The notes: generated from the letters alone by a model not told the origin. Positions 8,554 through 17,660 are shown, counted from the first letter of the stretch. The stretch is 64,000 bases of DNA from Janthinobacterium fluminis (GCF_028595325.1 NZ_JAQQXR010000001.1:434001-498000); one strand, 5' to 3'. Numbers and translations are program-made.

Positions 8554-8568
8554 GCGCCTGCGCGGCCC

Positions 8569-9465
8569 TTATGCCGTCGCCAGGAAGCCGGCGATGAGGG
8601 TGTTGATCGCGTCCGGCGCGTCCTCCAGGCTGTAGTGCCCCACGCCGGGCAGCAGGTGTTGTTGGGCATGCGGGAAGAGCGCGCCGAACAGCGGCAGGAA
8701 GTGCTGTGCGTGCAGCGTGCGGTCGGCTTGCCCCCAGATGGCCATTGCGGGCCTGGCGCTGATCGCGCGTCTGGCTTCCTCGCCGGGCGCCTCGAACCGG
8801 TGCGCATTGGTGGCGAAGCCCTTGGCCCAGCCGATCACGCCGGCGCAATCTTCCCGCGTGGCGTAGTGTGCGGCGTAGGCGTGCAGCCATTCATCGGTGA
8901 TCAGCTTCTTGTTTTCAAAGCCATTCAGTGCGAGCGTGCTGAGGATGTTGTAGCCCGATTCGGCAAGCACGCCTTCCAGCCGTCCTTGCGCTTCCGCCTT
9001 GAGTATCCATTGGAACCATGGCGATACCTGGGCATTGGCGATGAGCCGCTCCATCAGGTCCGGCTGGCCGAACGGCGTCGGACCGTTAACGGAAATGATG
9101 GCGCGGATGCGGTCCGGGTGGCGCGCGGCCAGGCCCATGCCGACCGGACCGCCAAAGTCGTGCATCACCAGCGTGATGTCGCGCAGATCGAGTGCCAGCA
9201 CCAGCCGTTCGAGATTGTCGATGTGGTCTTGCAGCCAGTAGCTGCGGTCCTGTGGCGTCGCGCTTTTGCCGAAGCCCATGTGGTCGGGCGCGATCACGCG
9301 GTAGTTCGGGCGCAGCGCGGCGATCAGGTGGCGGAACAGGTAACTCCAGGTGGGTTCGCCGTGCAGGCAGAGCACGATGCGCGCATCGCGCGCGCCTTCG
9401 TCCACGTAGTGCATGCGGAATCCGGGTGCGTCGCTGTAGTGGGCCGGGAAGGGGAAATGGAACAT
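8569..9465 (-). CDS. Alpha/beta hydrolase of the haloalkane-dehalogenase-like group
   Basis: A 298-residue alpha/beta hydrolase. The nucleophile elbow is VMHDFGGPVG with aspartate D103 rather than serine, the mark of haloalkane dehalogenases and epoxide hydrolases. The oxyanion region HGEPTWSYLFR (35-45) and the late histidine in GVGHYSLED also fit. In characterised dehalogenases a Trp follows the nucleophile and helps bind halide; here it is Phe (F104), so true dehalogenase activity is uncertain. It is a single gene with a palindromic upstream region that suggests a dedicated repressor, not found in this window. Confidence 0.8.
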   Translation of the reverse strand: MFHFPFPAHYSDAPGFRMHYVDEGARDARIVLCLHGEPTWSYLFRHLIAALRPNYRVIAPDHMGFGKSATPQDRSYWLQDHIDNLERLVLALDLRDITLVMHDFGGPVGMGLAARHPDRIRAIISVNGPTPFGQPDLMERLIANAQVSPWFQWILKAEAQGRLEGVLAESGYNILSTLALNGFENKKLITDEWLHAYAAHYATREDCAGVIGWAKGFATNAHRFEAPGEEARRAISARPAMAIWGQADRTLHAQHFLPLFGALFPHAQQHLLPGVGHYSLEDAPDAINTLIAGFLATA

Positions 9466-9487
9466 GGATGTCTCGCTTTCTCCAAAA

Positions 9488-9534
9488 TGGTTTTAATTTG
9501 AAACCACATTATTTATACCTGATGTGGTTTTAAT
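9488..9534. promoter_or_regulatory. Palindromic operator-like site upstream of the alpha/beta hydrolase
   Basis: AAACCACAT (9501-9509) and ATGTGGTTT (9522-9530) form a perfect 9-bp inverted repeat with a 12-bp spacer. TGGTTTTAAT also occurs as a direct repeat at 9488-9497 and 9525-9534. The site lies 23-70 bp upstream of the hydrolase start, in an AT-rich patch. Confidence 0.6.
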
Positions 9535-9622
9535 ATGCAAGCGGCCATGCTGCGAGGGGGCGTGATAGTAATGCTTAGGCAATATGGCAGGGCGGCATTT
9601 GCATGTCATTTGATCTACATCA

Positions 9623-10579
9623 ATGAAATCTGCCATTCAAGCGAGGACACTGGGGCACCGTCGCTCTTTTAAATTGCCCAGCATGAAATTGTACTGCCTG
9701 TTTGACGGTGTTTTGAGCCTGCGCCATTCTGCGCGCGGGCGGTTTTTGCTTGTCTGCGCCGTCGCTTGCGCCGCCACCCAGCCGGTGTGGGCCGCCGCGG
9801 CCGGCCCGGCCAGCGTCTATCTTGAAGATTTGACGACGTCCGAACTGCGCGGGCGCATCGCCGCCGGCGCCACCACGGTGCTGGTGCCGATAGGCGGCAC
9901 CGAGCAGAGCGGTCCCTACCTGGCGCTGGGCAAGCACAATGTGCGCGCCCGCGTGCTGGCCGGGCAGATCGCCCACGGCCTCGGCAACACGGTCGTCGCG
10001 CCCGTGCTGGCCTATGTGCCGGAAGGGGCGATCCGTCCGCCGGCCGGCCACATGCGCTTCGCCGGCACCATTTCCATCCCCGACGCTGTCTTCGAGGCGC
10101 TGCTGGAGGCGACCGCGCGCAGCTTCAAGCAGCACGGCTTCCGCGACGTCGTCTTCCTCGGCGACCACGGCGGCTACCAGCAAAACGACAGCAGGGTGGC
10201 GGCGCGCCTGAACCGCGAATGGGCGGCCGACCCGGCCTGCCGCGTGCACGCGCCGCCCGAGTATTACCAGAGCACGCAGTTGGCCTACGTGGCCGAGTTG
10301 AAGCGGCGCGGCTTCGGCGACGCCGAGATCGGCACCCACGCCGGCCTGGCCGACACGGCGCTGACGCTGGCCATCGACACATCGCTGGTGCGCGCCGATG
10401 CCTTGGCGCGGGCCGGCAAGCCGGGCGCCGCCGACGGCGTCCACGGCGACCCGCGCCGCGCCACGGCCGAACTGGGCCAGCTCGGCGTGCAGCGCATCGT
10501 CGATGCCTCCGTCGCCGCCATCCGCACATTGATACGCGAGCGCCAGCATGGCGCCGCCCCAACCATGAACAGGAAATGA
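9623..10579 (+). CDS. Exported creatininase-family amidohydrolase
   Basis: Up to 318 residues. After a hydrophobic export signal (LLVCAVACAATQPVWAAAA) the creatininase fold begins. VPIGGTEQSGPYLALGKHN carries the metal ligands Glu and His, and LGDHGGYQQN and GTHAGLADTAL follow the family pattern. Cytosolic relatives hydrolyse creatinine, formamides or (MftE) a peptide; an exported form must act in the periplasm on an unknown amide. The start is unclear: ATG at 9623, or ATG at 9683 (MKLYCLF), which gives a more normal signal peptide. Its stop overlaps the start of the beta-propeller gene, so the two products probably work together. Confidence 0.85.
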   Translation: MKSAIQARTLGHRRSFKLPSMKLYCLFDGVLSLRHSARGRFLLVCAVACAATQPVWAAAAGPASVYLEDLTTSELRGRIAAGATTVLVPIGGTEQSGPYLALGKHNVRARVLAGQIAHGLGNTVVAPVLAYVPEGAIRPPAGHMRFAGTISIPDAVFEALLEATARSFKQHGFRDVVFLGDHGGYQQNDSRVAARLNREWAADPACRVHAPPEYYQSTQLAYVAELKRRGFGDAEIGTHAGLADTALTLAIDTSLVRADALARAGKPGAADGVHGDPRRATAELGQLGVQRIVDASVAAIRTLIRERQHGAAPTMNRK

Positions 10580-11853
10580 TCTTGAAATCGACAAAAACCT
10601 TGCGCGCAGGCGCAGCCCTGGGCCTGCTGGCCGTTGCCGGCGGCGTCGTCGCCCTGCGTAGCGTCGCTGCGGCCTCCGCCGGCGCGCCGGCGCCGGCCAA
10701 GCCGGCGGCCATCGTGACGGTGCCGGGCATGCCGCCCGTTATCAATCCGCTCAATATTTATAGCGAAACGGCGGCCAACCGCCTCAGCGCGACCGTCAAG
10801 GACGACCTAGAGCGCGTGTATGTGCCGAACCTGCGCTCGAACGACGTCTACGTGATCGATCCGGCCAGCATGAAAGTGGTGGACAAGTTTAAAGTCGGCA
10901 AGGCGCCGCAGCACGTGGTGCCGTCCTGGGACTTGCGCACGTTGTGGGTGGCCAACAATGCCGAGCGCACCAACAAGGGCAGCGTGACGCCGATCGATCC
11001 GCAGACGGGCAAGCCGGGCAAGGCCATCGACGTCGACGATCCGTACAACGTCTATTTCACGCCGGACGGCCGCTCGGCCATCATCGTCGCCGAGGCCAAG
11101 CACCGGCTCGACTTCCGCGTGCCGCAGACGATGGCGCTGCAGTACTCGATCGACGTGCCGCAGTGCGGCGGCATCAACCACGCCGATTTTTCCATCGACG
11201 GCCGCTACGCGCTGTTCACCTGCGAGTTCGAGGGCAGCGTCGCCAAGATCGACATGGTCAACCGCAGCGTGCTGGGCTACCTGAAACTGAAGATGCCGCG
11301 CACGCGCATGAAGGACGCGCCGGTGCCGGACGGCCCGGGCGCCAGTGAAATCTGCAGTTCGAGCAAGGGCATGCCGCAGGACATACGCATTGCGCCGGAC
11401 GGCAAGCGCTTCTACATCGCCGACATGGAGGCGGACGGCGTGCACGTGGTCGACGGCGACGCCTTCAAGGAAATCGGCTTCATCCCCACCGGCCTGGGCG
11501 CGCACGGCCTGTACCCCAGCCGCGACGGCAAGCAGCTGTATGTGGCCAACCGCGGCACGCACAAGATCCACGGCGCGCGGCGCGGCCGAGGCGGCGTGAC
11601 GGTGATCGACTTCGCCAGCGAGAAGGTGGTGGCGCAGTGGCCGGTTCCCGGCGGCGGCAGTCCGGACATGGGCAACGTCAGCGCCGACGGCAAGTCGCTG
11701 TGGTTGTCGGGCCGCTTCGACGACGTCGTCTACCGCTTCGACACGGGCACCGGGGCGGTGGCCCAGGTCAAGGTCGGGCAGGAGCCGCACGGCCTGACCG
11801 TCTGGCCGCAGCCGGGCCGCTACTCGGTCGGCCACACCGGGAATTTGCGCTGA
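10576..11853 (+). CDS. Exported YVTN-type beta-propeller protein
   Basis: A 425-residue protein with an N-terminal hydrophobic signal (residues 8-32), then repeated propeller blades of YVTN type: VYVPNLRSNDVYVIDPASM, TLWVANN, KRFYIADMEADGVHVVDG and KQLYVANRGTH. Such proteins are periplasmic scaffolds or associate with quinoprotein and metal enzymes. The ATG at 10576 overlaps the creatininase stop (ATGA) and follows AGGAA. No redox cofactor or dehydrogenase gene lies nearby, so I infer only a shared periplasmic role with the creatininase. Confidence 0.85.
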   Translation: MILKSTKTLRAGAALGLLAVAGGVVALRSVAAASAGAPAPAKPAAIVTVPGMPPVINPLNIYSETAANRLSATVKDDLERVYVPNLRSNDVYVIDPASMKVVDKFKVGKAPQHVVPSWDLRTLWVANNAERTNKGSVTPIDPQTGKPGKAIDVDDPYNVYFTPDGRSAIIVAEAKHRLDFRVPQTMALQYSIDVPQCGGINHADFSIDGRYALFTCEFEGSVAKIDMVNRSVLGYLKLKMPRTRMKDAPVPDGPGASEICSSSKGMPQDIRIAPDGKRFYIADMEADGVHVVDGDAFKEIGFIPTGLGAHGLYPSRDGKQLYVANRGTHKIHGARRGRGGVTVIDFASEKVVAQWPVPGGGSPDMGNVSADGKSLWLSGRFDDVVYRFDTGTGAVAQVKVGQEPHGLTVWPQPGRYSVGHTGNLR

Positions 11854-11879
11854 CCTTGCCGCCGCATTTCCAGCCGCAG

Positions 11880-11899
11880 GCCGGGGGCGCGCCCCCGGC
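11880..11899. terminator. Perfect GC palindrome between convergent genes
   Basis: A 20-bp perfect palindrome (GCCGGGGGCG and its complement) sits between the propeller stop and the Hsp70 stop. It lacks a T tract. It probably acts as a shared transcription barrier or mRNA end for both strands. Confidence 0.5.
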
Positions 11900-14740
11900 T
11901 TAGCTGATCAGCTTCAGCCCCGGCGGCAGCGATTCGCCCAGCATGCGCCTTTCGTTCACCGCGTCCAGTTGCACGACTTCGCGCACCATCGCGCTCCACG
12001 TGGCCGGCGCGTTGACGGCCGCCAGGCGGCGCAGGATGGCTTCGCGCAGCGCGTCGTCGACGTCGCGCGAGCGGTCGCCCGTCATGCGCGCCATGTGCGC
12101 GGCGGCGAAACCGGCCGGTTCGACGCGTTTCCAGTCCAGCGCCAGCACGGCCGCCAGCCAGTCGGCCACGCTGTCGGGCGGCACGACGTCGTGCGCGCTG
12201 CCGTAGAACGGCTGGCGCGCGCCTATCCTGCCCAGCGCCCATAGCCTGCGGCTGTCGATGCCGTCGGCCTGCGGCGCGCCGCTGTCCAGCCGGCCCAGCA
12301 GCCAGGCGCCGATTTCCGCCTTGTAGCCGGCGGGAATGCGTTCCAGCGAGGCGCCCAGGCGCATCATGTCCTCGTCGCTGCCCTTGACCAGGGTGGCGGG
12401 GCGCCGCCGTTGTTCCTCCGGGTCGGTTTGCAGGTTGAAGGCGAAGTCGTCGAGCAGGCGCAGTTGTTGCGCCGCGTCCAGGCCGCCGGCGACGCGGCGC
12501 CACAGCGTCCACCATTCGGCGCAGACCTGGCTGTCCTTGTGGTGTTGCACGCCCGCCTCGAACAGGGGCCACAGTTGTTCGATGCGCCAGGCGTCGAGCG
12601 GGTGGCCGAAGCCGGGGCGCAGGCAGTAGCCGGCCAGGTTGAGCCAGGCCCGTTCGTGTTCGGCCGAGCGGCGCCGTCCGCGCGCGCGTTGCAGCAGCGC
12701 GTCGAACAGTTGCCGCAGCAGGGGCGTGGGCCAGCCGTCGCGGCCGCCCAGCAGCTGCTCCAGGTGCTGGCGCAATTGCCGCACTTCCTTGGGGGCCACT
12801 TGCTGGCCCTTGCTGCCGAAGATGCGCTCGATCTTCTCCAGCGCCTCGGCGTAGCGGGGCGGCAGCCTGTGCTCGCTTGCCGGCGGGTCGGCGGCCTCCG
12901 CGTCCTGTTTGCGCAACTGGAATTCCAGCAGCCAGCGCTGGCCGCAGGCGGCGTCGCCGTCGGCCGCCACGCAATGCACTTCCAGCGTGCCCACCTCCGT
13001 CAAGGCCGTCGCCAGTTGCACGGGGATGTCGCGCTGCTCTTTCGCCGCGCCCGCCTGCAGCACGGTGGCGATAGGCGGCAGGCGCAGGTAGTCGCCCTGG
13101 CCCAGGTCGACCAGCTCGCCCAGTTGCGGCGGCTTGCCGGCCTCGGCAATCGACGAGGCCAGGTGGAAGCGCACGGGCCGGCCCAGGCGCAGCGCGAAGC
13201 TGCGCTCCGTCAAGCGTATTTCCCGGCCTTGCGCGCTGCCGCGCGGCAGGATGCAGACGGCGCGGCGCGCGCCGGCGCCATCCTCCTTCTCCTGGTCGAG
13301 CACGAGGAAGTAGCTGCGCGGCGAGCCGCCGCCGATGACGGGGGCGCGGCCCAGCTGGCCCAGCGCGTAGGCGACGCCGCCGCGGGCGACGGCGACGTCG
13401 GGATTGTCGTTGTGCAGCAGGCGCAGCGGCGCGCCGCGCCAGCCGGCCAGCGTCGCTTCCAGGCGCCGCGCCAGCGCGTCGGCGCGGAACACGCCGCCGT
13501 TCAGCAGCAGGGTGTCGGGAATCGCCGGCGCGGCGTCGTCCTCGTCCAGGCCGAGGGCCGCGCGCGCCGCCGTCGCGTGCTGTTGCAGGAAGCTGGCCAG
13601 TTGCCGCGTGATGGCGGCGTCGCTGGCGTAGGGCAGGCCGAATTCGACGATGCCGCCGCGGCCCGGCCTGGCCGCCGCGTCGGCGCCGACGAGGGGGAAG
13701 AAGCCGTCGACGACGAGGCCTTCGACTTCCGCGCGCGTCAACTCGACGGAGCGGCTGCCGCCGACCAGGCGCGAACCGGCGCCCAGCAGGGTGACGGTGG
13801 CGCGCTCGGGCGCGTCGGCGGCCAGCAATTGCTCCTTGGCGGCGCGGCAGCGCTCCATCAGTTGCGACAGGCGTCCGGCCGACAGGCGCGCCGCCGGCGC
13901 CGGGTCGGACGCGGCCAGGCGCGTTTCCACCAGATGGGCCAGCGCCAGGTCCATATTGTCGCCGCCCAGTATCAGGTGCTTGCCGACGCCGATGCGGCTC
14001 ATTTGCGGCGCGCCATCGGCCATCTCGACCTTGATGAGGCTGAAGTCGGTGGTGCCGCCGCCGACGTCGCACACCAGCACCAGGCGGGTGTGCGCCAGCT
14101 CGCTCTGCAGCGCGGCGCGGTGGCGGAACAGCCAGTCGTAGAAGGCGGCCTGCGGCTCTTCCAGCAGGCGCAGGCTGGGCAGGCCGGCCTGGCGCGCCGC
14201 CGCCATCGTCAGCGCGCGGGCGGCGTCGTCGAAGGAGGCGGGGATGGTCAGGACGACTTGCTGCTGTTCCAGCGGCTGCTGCGGGAAGCGCCAGTTCCAC
14301 GCGGCGCGCACATAGGCCAGGTAGCTGGCGCTGGCGGCCACCGGCGACACCTTGGCGACGTCGGCCTCGGCGCCCCAGGGCAGGATGGGCGCGAGGCGGT
14401 CCACCTGCGCGTGCGACAACCAGCTTTTGGCGCTGGCGACGAGGCGGCCGGGCGCCTGCGCGCCCAGCTGGCGCGCCAGCGTGCCCGTGACGACCCGCTC
14501 CAGCCCGGCCACGTCCGTCTGCGGCCAGGGCAGTTGCAGCGCGCCGTCCGCCAGCTCGCCGGGGGCGGGGTGGTAGCGCAGCGACGGCAGCAGCGCGCGC
14601 GCGCCCACCTCGCCCGGCGCGAGCAGCTGTTCGATGTCGAACAGCGCGATCGCGTCCCGGCCCGCCGCGGCGCCTATCGGCGCGTAGGCCAGGACCGTGT
14701 TGGTGGTGCCGAGGTCGATGCTGACGACGTATTGCTTCAT
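11900..14740 (-). CDS. Hsp70-family protein, long form (second of pair)
   Basis: A 946-residue protein. The ATPase domain starts VVSIDLGTTNTVLAY (phosphate 1), with VCDVGGGTTDFSLI (phosphate 2) and LEEPQAAFYDW. The GGDNMDLALAHLV region is shared with the upstream paralogue. The C-terminal half (about 600-946) does not look like the DnaK peptide-binding domain: it is helix-rich and Arg/Leu-rich (LRQHLEQLLGGRDGWPTPLL). It may bind a particular client. The ATG at 14740 overlaps the preceding stop (ATGA). It is the last gene of the DUF2760-Hsp70-Hsp70 operon. Family and operon type are conserved in Proteobacteria but, to my knowledge, not functionally defined. Confidence 0.92.
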   Translation of the reverse strand: MKQYVVSIDLGTTNTVLAYAPIGAAAGRDAIALFDIEQLLAPGEVGARALLPSLRYHPAPGELADGALQLPWPQTDVAGLERVVTGTLARQLGAQAPGRLVASAKSWLSHAQVDRLAPILPWGAEADVAKVSPVAASASYLAYVRAAWNWRFPQQPLEQQQVVLTIPASFDDAARALTMAAARQAGLPSLRLLEEPQAAFYDWLFRHRAALQSELAHTRLVLVCDVGGGTTDFSLIKVEMADGAPQMSRIGVGKHLILGGDNMDLALAHLVETRLAASDPAPAARLSAGRLSQLMERCRAAKEQLLAADAPERATVTLLGAGSRLVGGSRSVELTRAEVEGLVVDGFFPLVGADAAARPGRGGIVEFGLPYASDAAITRQLASFLQQHATAARAALGLDEDDAAPAIPDTLLLNGGVFRADALARRLEATLAGWRGAPLRLLHNDNPDVAVARGGVAYALGQLGRAPVIGGGSPRSYFLVLDQEKEDGAGARRAVCILPRGSAQGREIRLTERSFALRLGRPVRFHLASSIAEAGKPPQLGELVDLGQGDYLRLPPIATVLQAGAAKEQRDIPVQLATALTEVGTLEVHCVAADGDAACGQRWLLEFQLRKQDAEAADPPASEHRLPPRYAEALEKIERIFGSKGQQVAPKEVRQLRQHLEQLLGGRDGWPTPLLRQLFDALLQRARGRRRSAEHERAWLNLAGYCLRPGFGHPLDAWRIEQLWPLFEAGVQHHKDSQVCAEWWTLWRRVAGGLDAAQQLRLLDDFAFNLQTDPEEQRRRPATLVKGSDEDMMRLGASLERIPAGYKAEIGAWLLGRLDSGAPQADGIDSRRLWALGRIGARQPFYGSAHDVVPPDSVADWLAAVLALDWKRVEPAGFAAAHMARMTGDRSRDVDDALREAILRRLAAVNAPATWSAMVREVVQLDAVNERRMLGESLPPGLKLIS

Positions 14741-16602
14741 TGCCCGTCGGTCTGGCCCGCGCCGCGCACGTCGAACTCGACCTTCCAGCGCTCCTCGCCG
14801 CTGCGCGAGACGGCCATCAGCTCCAGCGTGCCGGCCTCGGTGACCTTGGCGTGCAGCTTGACTTGCACCACGTCGCCGGCCTGGCGGCCCTCGGCCGACA
14901 GCGTGGCGTGGATCTCGTTGAGTTCCTGCAATTCGTCGGCTTGCCAGAAGTCCAGTATCGTGCCGATCTGGTCTTGCCGGCGCACCGAGGAGCCGAAGAA
15001 GCGGAAATGCACGGGCGTGCCGACGACGAGGCCGAATTCCTGGCTCGGCAATTCCACCTCGCTGCCTTCCTCCATGCCGAACGGCGCCAGGCACAGGGCC
15101 TGGATGGGCGGCTCCATGCCGGGAATGGCCGGCATCGCCGATTCCACCGCGACATAGTAGGAGCGGGCCGTGCCGCCGCGTATGCGCACGCCGTTGCCGC
15201 GCCGCACATAGCTGTAATAGGCGGCGCCGCGCGCCACGGCCAGGTCGAGGTCGGCGCCGCCGAGCATGCGCGCCGGCTCCGCCCCTTCCATGTACAGCCA
15301 GTCGTTGACGGTGGCGAGGATGCGCTCGACCAGGATGTCGGACTTGAACACGCCGCCGTTGAACAGCACGGCCGTCGGGTGCAGGAAGCTGGCCTCGGCG
15401 TTCGACTTGCCGGCGAAGCCCTCCAGCGCGCTGGTGGCCTCGACCTGGCGGCCGAGGAAGGCGGCCAGGTGGCGCGTGATGGCCGCGTCCTGGGCGTAGG
15501 GCAGGCCGAGCTGGGTCAGGCCGGCGCGCGCGCGCACGGCCGGCCGGGCCGAGGCTTCCACCTGCGGGAAGAAGCCGTCGAGGATGAAGGTACTCACTTC
15601 GGCGCGCGTCAGCTCGGTGCGGATCGAGCCGCCGATCAGCTTCGAGCCGCGGCTCGGCACGACGATGGGCAGCGCGGTGAGGCTGGCGTCGGCCAGCAGG
15701 CTTTCTTTGGCGCTGCGGCAGCCGTAGGTCAGCGCGCGCATTTGCCAGGGGTCGAGCTGGGTGCCGGCGGCGGCGACCTTGCGCGCCACCAGGTGGGCCA
15801 GCGCCAGGTCCATATTGTCGCCGCCCAGCAGGATGTGGTCGCCGACGGCGACGCGGTGCGGTTCCAGATTGCCGTCGCGTTCGAGGATGGCGATCAGCGA
15901 AAAATCGCTGGTGCCGCCGCCGACGTCGACGACGAGGATGATGTCGCCGGGCTTGGCCTGCTTGCGCCAGCGCCCCTCGCTGCCCTGGATCCAGCTGTAC
16001 AGCGCCGCCTGCGGCTCTTCCAGCAAGGTCAGCGAGGCGTAGCCGGCCGTCGTGGCGGCCTCCGCCGTCAGCGCGCGCGCGGCCGGGTCGAAGGAGGCCG
16101 GGATCGTCACGGTGATTTCCTGCTCGGCGAACGGCGCCTCGGGGTGGGCCGCGTCCCAGGCCTGGCGCAGGTGCTCCAGGTAATGGGTCGAGGCGGCGAT
16201 CGGCGACACGCGCGCCACCTCGGCCGGCGCGTCGTGGGGAAGGATGGCGGCGCGGCGGTCGACGCCGGGGTGGCACAACCAGCTCTTCGCGCTCGACACG
16301 AGGCGGATCGGCGTGGTGGCGCCGCGGCTGCGCGCCATCTCGCCGACCACCAGGGCGGCTTCATCGCCCTGTTCGCGCCAGGGCAGGTCCAGCTCGCCCG
16401 GCGCCATTTCTTCGGCGTGCGGCAGGTAGAGGAAGGACGGCAGCAGCGGCAGTTCCGCGACGGTGCCGGGCGCCGTCAGCTGCGCCACGGCCAGCACGGC
16501 GTGGGCCGATCGCTCGCCGTCGCTGGCGTCCAGGTCGACATACGCCAGCGCGCTGTGGGTGGTGCCGAGGTCGACGCCGATGGCGAAACGGGCCGCGCTC
16601 AT
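14737..16602 (-). CDS. Hsp70-family protein, short form (first of pair)
   Basis: A 621-residue protein. ATPase motifs: FAIGVDLGTTHSALAY, VVDVGGGTSDFSLI, LLEEPQAALYSW and LLGGDNMDLALAHLVA. The C-terminal part (430-621) contains a beta-rich substrate-binding-like region (VELPSQEFGLVVGTPVHF, KLHAKVTEAGTLEL) but no helical lid of DnaK length, and the protein lacks an EEVD-type tail. It acts in the cytoplasm as an ATP-driven chaperone. The ATG at 16602 overlaps the DUF2760 stop, and its own stop overlaps the second Hsp70 start, so all three proteins are probably made in fixed ratio, perhaps as one complex. Confidence 0.92.
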   Translation of the reverse strand: MSAARFAIGVDLGTTHSALAYVDLDASDGERSAHAVLAVAQLTAPGTVAELPLLPSFLYLPHAEEMAPGELDLPWREQGDEAALVVGEMARSRGATTPIRLVSSAKSWLCHPGVDRRAAILPHDAPAEVARVSPIAASTHYLEHLRQAWDAAHPEAPFAEQEITVTIPASFDPAARALTAEAATTAGYASLTLLEEPQAALYSWIQGSEGRWRKQAKPGDIILVVDVGGGTSDFSLIAILERDGNLEPHRVAVGDHILLGGDNMDLALAHLVARKVAAAGTQLDPWQMRALTYGCRSAKESLLADASLTALPIVVPSRGSKLIGGSIRTELTRAEVSTFILDGFFPQVEASARPAVRARAGLTQLGLPYAQDAAITRHLAAFLGRQVEATSALEGFAGKSNAEASFLHPTAVLFNGGVFKSDILVERILATVNDWLYMEGAEPARMLGGADLDLAVARGAAYYSYVRRGNGVRIRGGTARSYYVAVESAMPAIPGMEPPIQALCLAPFGMEEGSEVELPSQEFGLVVGTPVHFRFFGSSVRRQDQIGTILDFWQADELQELNEIHATLSAEGRQAGDVVQVKLHAKVTEAGTLELMAVSRSGEERWKVEFDVRGAGQTDGQ

Positions 16603-17177
16603 AACTCCACCTCGGCCGGCGCCAGCACGGTGGCGTCGTGCGACTCCGTCAGCTTCGGCAGGCGCACGCTGGCGGCGCGCCAGCCGCGGTGGCTGAGGCT
16701 GCCGCGGAAGGGCGCGCTGCCCACCACATTGCCGGTCAGGCGCACGGCGCCGGCGTCGAAGCCGGCGTCGAGCACGACGCGGCTGCCCTCGGCCTCGCCG
16801 CGCACCGGCTCGATGGTGAAATGCTCGCGCAAGACCTTGCCGCAGCCTTCGTGGACGACGCGGGCGGCGGCGCCGATGTCGGCGTCGGAATAGGCGCTCA
16901 GGTTTTCCTGCGTGAAATCGATCAGGCGGGCCTCGCGCTGCAGCAGGGCCAGCAGTTGCAGGGCGGCGTCCGGGCTCGCTTCCTTGAGCGCGCGCACGGG
17001 CGCCGGCTCGGGCGCGCGCGTCGGCGCGGCCGGGGCCGGGGCCGCGGCCGGCTCGGACAGCGCGCGCACGCGGGCCGCGTAGGCCGGGTCGGACAGGGTG
17101 CTGAAGAAGGCGCCGAAGGCGAGCGGGATTCTGCTCCAGAACGACAGCGGCTGCGGATGGGGGGTCGAGTTGCTCAT
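16599..17177 (-). CDS. DUF2760 domain-containing protein
   Basis: A 192-residue protein. The N terminus (SFWSRIPLAFGAFFSTLSD) is followed by an Ala/Pro linker (45-65) and a conserved C-terminal domain with LQLLALLQREARLIDFTQE and LREHFTIEPVRGEAEGSRV. DUF2760 has no known biochemical role. Its constant pairing with divergent Hsp70 genes suggests a co-chaperone or client adaptor; that is inference. The ATG at 17177 gives a start just after the AT-rich upstream gap. The next gene begins within its stop codon. Confidence 0.88.
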   Translation of the reverse strand: MSNSTPHPQPLSFWSRIPLAFGAFFSTLSDPAYAARVRALSEPAAAPAPAAPTRAPEPAPVRALKEASPDAALQLLALLQREARLIDFTQENLSAYSDADIGAAARVVHEGCGKVLREHFTIEPVRGEAEGSRVVLDAGFDAGAVRLTGNVVGSAPFRGSLSHRGWRAASVRLPKLTESHDATVLAPAEVEL

Positions 17178-17399
17178 TGGATGCCCATGAATAGGAAGGG
17201 TTCTAAATAAAATAAGGCCGGCGCCAGGCAAAGGCGAGGCGGACCCGATGAATGTGATGCTGATGCAAATGGGGCCGGGCGGCGGGCCGGGCGGTGCGCC
17301 TATCCGGTAGGTGCGCCGCAACACGGTGCAATCGCGCTCCAGGCAACAAATTGGATCGCCTGCCCCAAAGTCGGTTCGCATGATACCAGTTGCCGCCCG

Positions 17400-17457
17400 C
17401 CGGGGACAGACCACGATTTCCCGGCCAAATTGCCGGGAAATCGTGGTCTGTCCCCGG
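17400..17457. repeat. Long perfect REP-like palindrome
   Basis: Two perfect 26-bp arms (17400-17425 and 17432-17457) are separated by the loop CAAATT. Each arm contains GGGGACAGACCACGATTT. It lies alone in the 483-bp gap between DUF2760 and the SDR gene; the rest of that gap shows no coding signal. There is no T tract, so it looks like a dispersed REP-type element rather than a simple terminator. A related GGGGTCAGGTCTAGAC string occurs near 52.8 kb. Confidence 0.85.
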
Positions 17458-17660
17458 CTTTCATGCTGCGATGCACCATAGTGTTGTCGATTTTTCAGGA
17501 TTTTTGGTGGTTTTTTTGCAAATTTCTTGTTTCAGATCTAGGTCTTGGGCCTGCGTGCGCGGACTTGCCGCCGCCGCCGGATGGGGTAATATGCATCTTT
17601 TTCATAAAAGCAATGTCCAAGGTCGCGGCGCCGGGCATTATTTCAGGAAGGGAATTGACT

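Noticed and set aside
9623..11853. Mycofactocin-type biosynthesis locus because of the creatininase
   Set aside because: No precursor peptide, radical-SAM or other mft genes, and the protein is exported.
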